Positions 10,947-20,806 of a stretch of 30,494 bases of DNA are shown piece after piece; positions within the stretch are counted from its first letter, which is position 1; every line of letters starts with the position of its first letter. The notes below the pieces were generated by a model. That model did not search any database. It worked only from the letters and a program-made list of their open reading frames with translations, and had not been told where the DNA came from. This stretch comes from Zancudomyces culisetae (taxonomy: Eukaryota; Kickxellomycota; Harpellomycetes; Harpellales; Legeriomycetaceae): assembly GCA_001969505.1 (NCBI GenBank), contig LSSK01000871.1, positions 1 to 30,494 of the forward strand. The letters are read 5' to 3'. The position numbers and the translations under genes were made by a program.

Positions 10947-12834
10947 TACTTATTCTTTTGTCGTTGTTTTTTTTTGTGTTGACTGTTATGTTTATCAATT
11001 ACTCAAAATCTCTCTGGTTTCTTATAAAAAGAGAGAAAAAAGCCTTTAATAAGCACTTTAACACATGAATTTAACTATTGTTCCTTTACATTACCAACAC
11101 ACACCAAATACACTCAAAACAAACTCCACTGAAATTTGAATTCAATTTGCCCGCGTTACTGTAACAGATACCCCTATAATCACTGGTATTGTTACTATTA
11201 GTATTATACTACAGACTTTTTTCGTCTTTTTGCCGAGATGTTGAAATTAAAATTACATGTATATTACAAGTTCCCACATCAATACTACCGTTTATGGTCC
11301 TAGTGTTGCTGCTACCGTTGTGTTGTATTACACTATCAATATGTGTCGCTTTACTATTACTGTTATCTTTTGATTCTTTGCTTGACAAAAGGAGCCGACT
11401 TGTACCATTTGCTTTTATTGAAAAACAAGACAACTATATCGTTACAAATCTATATACAAATATGTGCAAGAATATTACTTTTTAACACTTAACTCTATAA
11501 AGTATTTATGAAGGTATTACAATATGCTTTGCATTTTTTTTCTGCAATAGCTTTATATTACTTTTATCCTCCTTTTAGCTATATTCTTAATGTAATTGTT
11601 ATAGGTAGAATGGTTATATTTTTCTTACAGTGTCTATTTTACCCACTTTTATTTTTTTTATTTATTTTTATTTTTGGGACTTTTTAATGATGAAAACTGT
11701 TGTGATTTACAAAATTTGCTAATATCCTTGTAAATTGTAACTTTAATTTAGTTTTAACCTCAGCTTTGCGACTTTTTTTATTTTTCATTCAATATTTTGC
11801 TGCAATATTCATCTATATGCATTTATTTTCTGTTTTGAAATGCATTCTATAAATATCAATGGTAAAACTTGCTTACATTGATTATTCTCCTTTTTTTCTA
11901 ATTCGAAGATAGTGTTCAAACACTAAATCTCAGCAATTAGCCTTTTTTCAATTCAATTTAAATTTGGGAAAATACTTTTAAATGAAATGGTAATTAAAAA
12001 AATAACATTCCTGCCATTATGTGGACAGCATATAAAGGCAATTCACTATAACAATCCATATCCTGGATTTTCACCCGAATTGCCATACTCAATTGTATAC
12101 ACACTATCTACATAAATATACACACAACGCCCAACACAATGCCAGACCCTCTTCTCTAATTGTTTCACTGTTTTACCAAGAGAAACTTCTCTAATAGTGC
12201 TAGCTGGAAGTAGACCTTACTTTTCTGCAGTATAATTTAATTCCCACATGACACTTTTTTTTTCATTTAATCCCGCTGCCAACATTTAAACAGTTGTACT
12301 ATTCGTATCGTGGTTCATTGAAAGCTTCTTGATTTTCTTTTTACCCTACTTGCTGGGAGGCACATTTTCGGCTTATCTGTACTAAATGATTGTTGGATGA
12401 TATCCAAAAAAATGTACATTTTTTGCATTTTTGCATTTCCTACATATGTTGTACATTTGCCCTCATCATATTGTATTATTCTTTATTTTTCCTTTCATCC
12501 TTCTTCAATACACCTTTCACCTTGCACCACCCATTCTTTTTGCATCCTCTCTTCCTTACTTCCCATCCCCAACCCACCCTTTTCACCCTTCCACTCTTCC
12601 ACTCTTCCATCACTCATCTTTTTTTTTCGTTTTCATTTCCGAGCTGGCGGGTCCAGTGCAAATCTGATCATGAAACTTTTTTAATAAACGTTTATGGCTT
12701 TTGTAACCGTCACTTATGTAAATCCGATTAGTTAGTACAGGCACATGGAGCGCAAAAACAAACCCGTCTCTGTATTATGGTTGCGTTTAGTCATGAGAAC
12801 TGGAGAATGCTGTCACATTCTCTGGGTTTCCTTC

Positions 12835-12854
12835 TTTTGTTTTGTTTTGTTTTG
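12835..12854. repeat. TTTTG x4 simple repeat
   Basis: Four perfect TTTTG units, followed by one diverged CTTTG unit. They begin 13 bp after the 12803-12822 hairpin. Confidence 0.85.
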
Positions 12855-13393
12855 CTTTGTTTATTGTAAACTAATTTATGTTATACCAAATGATAATAAA
12901 AATGTAAATGAATGAATTCGGGGCCAGTATTATTAATGAAAATTGAGTATATCACATTTACCTTATACTTTTTCCCTTGGTGTCACTTTTTCCTCATTAA
13001 ACCCCTTTGAAGCACTACACGTGCAGTATTGGCAACAGTGTTGCAACATACACACTTAGGTACAGCACACACGTGCATGTATACACGCTACATATCCATA
13101 CTTTGTCATACAAATCTAGATCTTCATTTTCTACTTTTGCAAACAGGACATTTAGCTATATATTATTCCAGGGTGGGTTCCATCCAGTATAGTGATTAGA
13201 GCCGGATGATGATTTAACCATTACTTTCTCTGGGTTATAGAAAAAAGCAACAGGCTTTGCTATGTTATGTTATGTTTAGTTAAAATACCACAAATAACAG
13301 TTCAACATCTAGGAGATAATAAATTTGTTTTTCCCAAATTGTTTGTTGGATTGTATACATTCAAGTGTATCTATAAAGCTGATTTAGTCACTA

Positions 13394-13414
13394 AATTTAT
13401 AATTTATAATTTAT
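13394..13414. repeat. AATTTAT x3 heptamer repeat
   Basis: Three perfect tandem AATTTAT units in a gene-free stretch; simple AT-rich repeat. Confidence 0.8.
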
Positions 13415-15510
13415 AATGTTTACCATTTCATCTCTGCTTTAAATCTGCCTTTTCTTCATTTCCCTTCCCTTCCCTTCCCCCAACAATCTATTTGAAAAAC
13501 TCATTTTACCACTTATTCACAATAAAGGAAAACAAAAAAAAGAAATAAAATCAACTGAAATGACAGCTATACACATCTAATCCATCCTCTTATAGGCTAC
13601 ATACTACCTTCCTTACCTTATCTCCACTGTATTTTTGGTCATCACAGTTTATTTGCATTTACATCTCCCAAATCCACTTCCCAACAAACATTGGTTAGCT
13701 AAACAGGGACATTCATTTTTACCTAATTAGTTTACTGAGAAAAAAATAATGTTACCTTTTGAAAATGATGCTACTATGAGACCAAATCTTCGATACTTTT
13801 TTTTATTGCTTCTTTTTTTTTTCATCAGAACTTTACTCAACATCAGAACTGATTTTATTCTGTAATTAGAATATCACAAGACTATGTGGCATAATCAAGC
13901 CAATATTTTACAAGAAGTTTGGGCAAGGTAAAAAGCGGGGCTTATTTATATTAGCCTAACGCCAATATCATTGCAAAATCCAACTACCTTTACACAATTT
14001 ACCCTATACTATCCTATCGTATTGTATATTTCTAGATACACCATCGTAGTGTCTATAATACATCTTATTTCACACAAGATATTCTCTGCGTAAAGTGCTC
14101 CAAGCTTTAGATTGGTGTATTAGCTAACATGTTCTTTTTCTGTTTTCTTTTTTCTAAAGACCCAATGATTCAAAAACCATCAAAATAACTTTACCCTTCA
14201 TACATTTCTCTATTTTAGAGAAACGTAGCGTAGATTGCAGAGATGCTTAAATGATACTACTATCCTTTATACCACTATTATTTTTGGATTTCAAATTGTT
14301 GCAAATCAACTGGAGATGGAGCATCAAATATAAAAAAGCCCCTAATTCGAAATCATTTCCAAGATTGATATTTTACCTGATTATGTAATCCAATCCTTTT
14401 TTGTTTGTTCGAAAAAACAAAAAAAAAACAAAATAAAGTCCCAATTTATCTCATCAAAGCCACCATAAATATCCAAACTCCTTTACACAATATCAATTTC
14501 ACATAAATGCAAAATACCCAAACCCTGATATGAAAATTACACTCATGTATCTTCATGTCACAATTTAATCTTTTTTTCTTCTCTCAAAATCCTCTCTTCC
14601 AAAAACACAGCCATTTAGAAGAGAAAAAGCGCCTCGTCCGAAATGTGTAAGTCATTCACTTTTAATTATAAAAATACGCCTTATACCGAATTATGGCATG
14701 ATGGAATCTACATAGCCAAATCTTAAAAACAAAATCAACAGCTAGGATCCCATGTTTTGTTTGATTTGTATTGCACTTTTACAATAAAACACTTGGTGAT
14801 TGATCGGGCCGGCTATTTACTTGAATGGATCTCTGTAGTCGACTTCCTTAGCTGCAATTATTTAGAAAACCAAGCCTTTTAAGCCAACCCAATTAAATCA
14901 ATTTATCAAGTGGTATTGCGAGAATGTTTGTGAGCAAAGGCAAAAATGTATGCATAAACACTGTACCAGATCCAAGGAAAGCCCTTGGATATTTACTCAG
15001 GAGTTTATTGTTTTTCGCCTCTCCCTTCACACTCACCCTCTTGACGCCCTTGATTATAACCTATCGGTGGTTATATCTCCTAGGAGTCAATTGAAGGTTG
15101 CAAAGCTACAGGCTCTGGTTTTTTTATATAATTGGCTGAGTTTTGTGATTGTGATTATGAATAATTGATTAGCAATACTGACCCTTAGGAATATAACACA
15201 AGATATTTAGTACTTGTTTCACTGAATATAACTCTAATATACACTATCTCTAAAAGTTTATAGTCGTATACGCTGAGGGAAGGAGGGGATGCGATCAGTA
15301 AGATGTTTCCAATGAATCAGGCAACTAGGCTCATGTGTACAGAAGATTGGAGTTGGATAATGATCAAAAACACTGGAATGTGCATCGATAAACGCGTTTT
15401 GGTTTACAGGTTTTTTATTAAAACTCCAAGATGAAATGACTGAGAAAAATTATGTACGAAACTTGGAATATAAATTAAAAAACCAAAAAACTCGTCGTTA
15501 TTGATACAAT

Positions 15511-17489
15511 CTATTTTAAGTATAAAGATACCTCGTTATCAGAGATGTCACGCTCGGTCACTTCAACATCATTAAGATTCATGGCTTTGACTTCCGGCTC
15601 TCTAAGCTTGCAATTCAAGATATCTCTCAAAGTATATGTAGGAAAAGAAAGTACATGGTCTATTGGCGTATTCAGAATCAACAGGTAATTGATAATTTCT
15701 TTTTCCGTTAGGCTTTGCTCCAAAATCTCCTTAGAGGTCTTAATTAGAATTTTCTGCAACTTTTTCTGCAATTCTGAGTTAGAAATCGCATTCATTATCC
15801 TGCTATTTATTAGCTCTGTTCTTTTCTTTCGCAACTCTTGATATTTAATAAAAGTTTTTGGTTTTATATTTGAAATCAATGGTCCACAATAAGCGTGTTC
15901 CAAATCACCACTATCATCAGAATCTGTTGTGCTGTGATTCGGTATACAATCACTGCATGTTTCTGACGTCTTTCGCTTTCTGGTAGAACAACTTTTTGCA
16001 GTAGCCTCTTCATTACAGGCACAACACACATGCGTTCTTTTGTAATTCACGAAATATTCGTTTGAATTTTCGATTTTGGACACGTCACAACTGCTATCTT
16101 GGAATTTTTCCAAGCCAGCTTCCACTCCAGCTTCTGGGTGAAGCTGTTCTTTATCTGCAAACGCAATCGATATTTTTAACAGTCTTTCTATTATTGACAT
16201 CACATCGCTTTTCGTTGAAATATTACCAAAAATTGCTCTTTGATTGTTTGCCAATTCCATAAGTTTAGCTAAAAATTCATTTTTGTACTTTTTGATTGTG
16301 CTAACCGATGAATGACAAATATCGCTCACAATTTCAACCAGCAAGCTTTCCATCTTGTTCGAAAAGTATTTTTGGGTACTGGTCTTTTTCATTCTATCTA
16401 CATGCATAATAGAAATAAAGACAGATGCACCAACAATAGCCAGTTTGTTCCCATAAGAGGTTAAGCAGCCATTTTTCATGATATATATTATTTCTGATGA
16501 AAGTCTAATAACCCTTTGTAGTTCTTCTTTGGGTAGTAAATCTTTGATCAGGACGCTCAATTCTACAAGCTGCTCGAGTGATTCAATCCTCTTGTTTATT
16601 TCCACATGTTTATCGTCACAAATGATATCAACGTATCCCTCCTTGATTTTAGTAAGCTCATTCTCGATCTGTTTGCTGAGCTGGTCTGTTTTCAATCTTG
16701 CAAGTATTTTCCCCACCACATCCAGTATCGTAGGTGATACAGCCACCCTTGTTGCTGGTAGACGCAAACTCTCCTTTACTTTTTTGTAAACAGCTCCTAG
16801 TGCAAATACAGTGACGTTCATATGCATTGCAAAATGAACTAGTTCCACAGGAATATTTTCCTCTTTTGCACTTATGAACAGACATGCTGCACCAACCATA
16901 CCCCCTTCTTCGCCAAATTTAAAAAACCTTTTGTCCTTGAAAGACTTTTTCATAGTTTGTTGAACTAAATAGTAAGCTCTCCCGACATGTTTTTGTAAAT
17001 GAAGCACCCTCGCCAGCCCTGAAATTACCCTGAAAATCGCCCTCTACCAATATAAATTAATATTTATAGTCAAAGTTTGAACTAGTAACTCAATTTTGAA
17101 TGAGAGATAAGAAATTAACAAGATTTTACCATTCCACTTTCAATGTAGCCTCCAACCAATTCTCTATTTGCTGGAACCTTGGAGCTTCTTTCTTTTCGAT
17201 TTTGACTGCCGGGAACCGGTTCATTTCCTTTTGAACGCAATATATTATCACGTTTTTTGCCAGAGCTGGAACTGCTCCATCCCCAAACCGTTAACTTTTG
17301 ATAACCGGCTTTGGGTCGACTGTAAAGACCCAAAAAGTTGGCTCCATCGGTATTAAATTCAAGTCCAGTTTTATTCTCTGTTTCAAATCGAAAAGTCTCG
17401 GCAACAATGCCACAGTTGCTGCAACTTCCGCTTTCCTCGTCGTATGTTTCGTTAAGGTTTAACTTACATCCTTGACAATAGGATGCCAT
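15511..17489 (-). CDS. BRF1: Brf1-like TFIIB-family factor, 2 exons
   Basis: Exons are 17489-17130 and 17043-15511 with an 86-bp phase-0 intron (17129-17044), giving 630 residues. The N-terminus has a zinc ribbon, C5-x2-C8 and C23-x2-C26 ending in CSNCGIVAE, as in TFIIB and Brf1. The first cyclin fold spans the splice and continues in exon 2; GGMVGAACLFISAKEENIP and MNVTVFALGAVYKKVKESL closely follow Brf1 cyclin repeat 1. A second, weaker cyclin repeat (KLAIVGASVFISIM) comes after an insertion of roughly 65 residues. A Cys-rich patch (CCACNEE then CSDC) lies between the folds and the C-terminus. Brf1 is a TFIIIB subunit that recruits RNA polymerase III. The conserved C-terminal block that binds TBP and Bdp1 is not visible beyond the closing DISDNEVSLYLK, which resembles its first residues. 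It could instead be a diverged TFIIB-family paralogue. Confidence 0.75.
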
Positions 17490-17527
17490 TATCCTGCTTT
17501 TGTAATCAGGGATTTGGCCTGGATTAT

Positions 17528-17590
17528 ATTTTTTATTTTTTATTTTTTATTTTTTATTTTTTATTTTTTATTTTTTATTTTTTATTTTTT
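17528..17590. repeat. (ATTTTTT)9 perfect heptamer array
   Basis: Nine identical 7-bp units in 63 bp, with no mismatch. Read with the BRF1-like gene this is (AAAAAAT)9, starting 39 bp upstream of its ATG. It is probably a poly(dA:dT)-type nucleosome-poor promoter element, or part of the 5' leader. Confidence 0.95.
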
Positions 17591-18065
17591 ATGTTTGATA
17601 TTTCATTTTCCTCTAATCTTGTGTAGCAGCAAAAACAATCTCAAAATCGCACTCATTCCAAATAAAAAATATTAATGCTGCTTTGTGTTAATTGCAAACG
17701 TTAATTTATTGATTTGTGATTCTACTGTGATGCAAAAGACGAGCGGGAATCGCCTTTGAATATTTCAGTGGAGTGCGAGAATTTCGCTATGCAAAAGCTT
17801 GGACAAAAGAAATATAATTGATATCAGTTTGTATACATGTAACCACCTAACTTGTTTGGAGAGACATGGTATTATGGCATAATACACAGAATTTATCAAG
17901 GCTTTTTAGTTGAGATTTTTCTTTATGAAAATATACGAACAGATAGTGCAAGGTTTGTGGTTTTAGTGTGTGCTACCTTTTTTTTATAGCGGTTTTAGTT
18001 CAAAGTTATTAAAGGTGATTGGAGACAGGGTATTACTTGCACTTTAATATATACCCCTTCATTTT

Positions 18066-18086
18066 GTTTTTTGTTTTTTGTTTTTT
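18066..18086. repeat. GTTTTTT x3 heptamer repeat
   Basis: Three perfect GTTTTTT units followed by GCAGG. It has the same 7-bp period and T6 core as the array at 17528-17590, about 480 bp away. Confidence 0.85.
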
Positions 18087-18738
18087 GCAGGTTAAATAAA
18101 TCTTGACACGGGTAGTTCAACAGATTTGAAACATTAAGTTCAAGAAAGTACAAAACGGATAGAATGTATGAAACGACTTTATACACATTCTTATTAGATA
18201 AATTGATCGATAGGTAGGCTTTAATTCGAAAATAGACTGAAGAACAAAATGCTTTTTTTTTACCGACTTTACCTTGGTAATCATATATTGATCAATAAGT
18301 TGATAAGTGAAAGATAAATGATATAAAGAAAAAATTATCAGGAACGGATCAAAGGTCTCTATAAGGATTGCGGATGTTACGCTCCTTTCCTTTTTTGTAC
18401 ATACTGAGCTGCAAGCAACACCGACATTACACAATATCCTATTTATAATCATATTCATTAATATGTAAAAACTCGAGTGCTTTATATTGGTAATTTATTA
18501 ATGGTTCATTCCATAAATAGGACAAGGCAATAAATCTTACAAAATAAATTCCGTTGAAGAGAAAAGTCTATAGTTTTCTATTATTAGTAGATATTATTGC
18601 ATAATTCAGGAAGGACACGAATGTGAAAGAATAAGAACATCTATAGACATCAATAAAGACTTTAAAAGTATAGTGTGTTTCGATTCAATCCTTGATATGC
18701 GAACGGAACAATCTTTCCTTTTAGTTTGGCATGTTCAT

Positions 18739-18770
18739 ATGATGTAATGATGTAATGATGTAATGATGGG
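18739..18770. repeat. ATGATGTA x3.75 octamer repeat
   Basis: Three perfect ATGATGTA units followed by ATGATG. Lies in the bZIP upstream region; a looser run of related sequence occurs near 19708-19735. Confidence 0.85.
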
Positions 18771-20085
18771 TATTTTAGGATTAAATATCTCGTAATAAGG
18801 ATCAAAATAGTAGCTGGAGTTGTAGTTGCTAATCAAAAGCCAAGTTATCACAAAAAACCCAAATCATATCCGTAAGCATGGGTGGGGGGGGGGTAACGTG
18901 CTAAAAAAGGACAATAAAAATGTATATCGTGTAAATTGATTATCAACCAAAAAATTTTTTAATTTCACTTCTAAAGACTTTATGGGTTAATTGGGAGTTT
19001 TGGACTTTAAACCATTGGGGGAGGGAAGTGAGAGAGAATATGAAATCTATTGAAGGGAAAAACATACCGGAAATTTAATTAAACACTTGAACAGCTTTGT
19101 GGAATAAGTGTGAACAGCAATTAGTTTACAAACGTTGCGAATTTGGACTGAGAATTAGGCTTTAATAAAAATGCTAGGTTAAAAAAGAATGTTGCGATAG
19201 ATGGGGAATTTTTTAAAAGGTTTCGTTTTACCTGATATATTGCAATTAAATAAAGACGTAATTTGTAATAGGTTACCACATTAAAAAAGAAATGTTCGGA
19301 AAAAGAGGGTGGCGAGAAAAGTAAAGTTAGTGATCTGACCAATACTCTCCACCTTTAAAAAAAGGTGAATACAATATTGTGGACAGTGTGGGTGAGACCC
19401 TCTCTCCCCTATCATCATAGTCAAGCACTTTACAACAATTGCTGGGTTATGTTAAAGACTCACTTACGTAATATTTTCTTTAGTAGATACTTTTTTAAAG
19501 AGGTAAGCCAAAAATAAGTGAAAAAGTAATAACCTTTTTTTAATTTTGTTGAGGGTAATTATTAGGTGGCTTGAAGGTTGGTGGGCAGATGACAAGGATA
19601 ATATTCTGAAATACATACAATTATGATTTGTTCTTATGTGTGGAATGTAATAATTTACATAGTGATTTTCAGATAAACGCCAACTCACTAATAGAAATCT
19701 AACAATATAATATAATGGTATAATGATATAATGATAATCAACGAGTATGAGTGATTCACTTCAGGTTAATGGGATAGGCTTTCCAAGTGGGTTTGAGAAA
19801 AATGATACACTTTGTCTTTTTCCACATTTTTTGCAAACACAACAAGGTGTGTATTGCGGGTTTTAAATTTAAATTATACCAAGTTGGGGAGAGACGAGTT
19901 AGTTACTCATTATTATCGATGGTGTTTAGAAAAACAGAAAAATAAAAGGCCAAGCAACACAAACTGTCTTAATTTTTGTCTTGTACCTAAAATGCCTTTT
20001 TCAACCTTGTTTTGTGTAGAAACAAGTATAATCTGGAAAATAGAGCAGAATAGAGGAGCAAGAGAGTGGAAGAGAGTGAGGAAAA

Positions 20086-20120
20086 GGGAAGGGAAGGGAA
20101 GAGAAGGGAAGGGAAGGGAA
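20086..20120. repeat. GGGAA pentamer repeats
   Basis: Three GGGAA units, one GAGAA, then three more GGGAA units. They sit in a purine-rich stretch upstream of the bZIP gene, probably in promoter or leader. Confidence 0.85.
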
Positions 20121-20304
20121 GAGAGGGTACATTGCATCTAACCACAAAAAAAAAACTATTTGTATGGGTTGTGAGTTTATATTAGTTTTTAAAGTGTTAC
20201 TTTTTTTTGGTGCTGTTTTTAGAAGAATATTAGCTGAGATTTTTATTCACAATTGCTGGGGCTTTAAATAAACCCCCCCAAAAAAAAACAAGTGAAATAA
20301 AGAA

Positions 20305-20376
20305 ATGGAAGAAAGAAAATATATTTGTTGTAGAGTATGTAAATTACGGCAATTATCTCGTAAACAAAAGGTTTAG
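20305..20376 (+). promoter_or_regulatory. Upstream ORF of 23 codons before bZIP gene
   Basis: An ATG with A at -3 opens 23 codons and ends in TAG, 430 bp before the bZIP start. The peptide is basic with three cysteines (YICCRVCKLRQ). A regulatory role depends on the transcript starting upstream of here, which the sequence cannot show. Confidence 0.35.
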
Positions 20377-20404
20377 GGGAATGAATAAATTAAAAAGAAT
20401 AAAG

Positions 20405-20434
20405 ATGGTGAGAAAACATAGTAAAAAAAGATAA
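20405..20434 (+). promoter_or_regulatory. Upstream ORF of 9 codons before bZIP gene
   Basis: Short frame MVRKHSKKR followed by TAA, inside the purine-rich probable leader. It closes 372 bp before the main start, leaving room for reinitiation. Confidence 0.35.
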
Positions 20435-20614
20435 AAAGGTAAGGCGGAGAAAAAAAGGAAGGGTTAAAATAGGAGAGGAGGAGGGGGGGAGGGAGAGTGA
20501 ATTGATTGAAGAGGTGGAGTTGAAAAAAAAGCTGATTATTTTGTTGTTTTTTTCATTTTAAATTCTAAAAATTACGTTCATTATTTTTAGAAGTTATTAC
20601 CCATTTGTTAACTA

Positions 20615-20632
20615 ATGGAAAAAAAGGTGTAA
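20615..20632 (+). promoter_or_regulatory. Upstream ORF of 5 codons before bZIP gene
   Basis: Frame MEKKV followed by TAA, with a good context (A at -3). It is the ATG closest to the main start and ends 174 bp before it. Confidence 0.4.
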
Positions 20633-20806
20633 CTGAATCAATAAAGAAAAATTAAAAAAAACTAACTCTATAGCTGAAAAATAAAATAGCTATTAATAGC
20701 AAAGTTGGTTGTTTAGAAAGAAACAGCAAAAAAATAAAATATAACAAGATAGAACAGGAGGTACCATAAAACCGAACCCTTGAAAAGATTTCTACTAAAG
20801 TTGAAA

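Larger units (their letters stand above)
10947..15510. other. Intergenic, 4.6 kb, RhoGAP upstream region
   Basis: Both flanking genes are on the minus strand, so the lower-coordinate side should contain the RhoGAP promoter and the upper side the BRF1-like 3' end. A perfect GTTACTGTAAC inverted repeat lies at 11156-11166. About 12484-12636 is strongly pyrimidine-rich on the plus strand. There is a 12-bp perfect palindrome (ATAAACGTTTAT) at 12684-12695, a 7-bp hairpin at 12803-12822, TTTTG repeats at 12835-12854 and AATTTAT repeats at 13394-13414. A hairpin cluster sits at 14970-15086. I found no convincing coding exon, tRNA or snRNA. Confidence 0.6.
17490..20806. other. Intergenic, 3.3 kb, divergent BRF1 / bZIP upstream region
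   Basis: The two flanking genes diverge, so both promoters lie here. Next to BRF1 is a perfect (ATTTTTT)9 tract at 17528-17590. GTTTTTT repeats occur at 18066-18086 and ATGATGTA repeats at 18739-18770. From about 20040 to 20520 the plus strand becomes strongly purine-rich, with GGGAA repeats, as expected for the leader of the bZIP mRNA. Short upstream ORFs lie at 20305-20376, 20405-20434 and 20615-20632. No further gene was recognised. Confidence 0.6.

Noticed and set aside
12390-12731. Overlapping plus-strand ORFs of 78-113 codons
   Set aside because: They lie in a pyrimidine-rich tract, are low-complexity Ser/Pro/Phe in all three frames and match no family.
13180-13260. tRNA-like A-box (TATAGTGATTAG) suggesting a tRNA gene
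   Set aside because: The D-stem and acceptor stem do not pair, and there is no B-box at the right distance.
14225-14265. U6- or U2-like short motifs (CAGAGATG; GTAGTATC on the minus strand)
   Set aside because: Only 8-base matches; the neighbouring conserved snRNA sequences are missing.
14950-15168. 72-codon plus-strand ORF
   Set aside because: No recognisable domain, and its sequence is better explained by the inverted repeats it contains.
15258-15474. Open minus-strand frame (about 71 codons) just beyond the BRF1-like stop, tested as a missing 3' exon
   Set aside because: It has no ATG, a stop separates it from BRF1 in the same frame, no TAG acceptor gives a reasonable intron, and the peptide does not resemble the Brf1 C-terminal block.
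20780-20806. Start of the bZIP frame at 20780
   Set aside because: The codon is TTG; the first ATG in frame, with A at -3, is at 20807.
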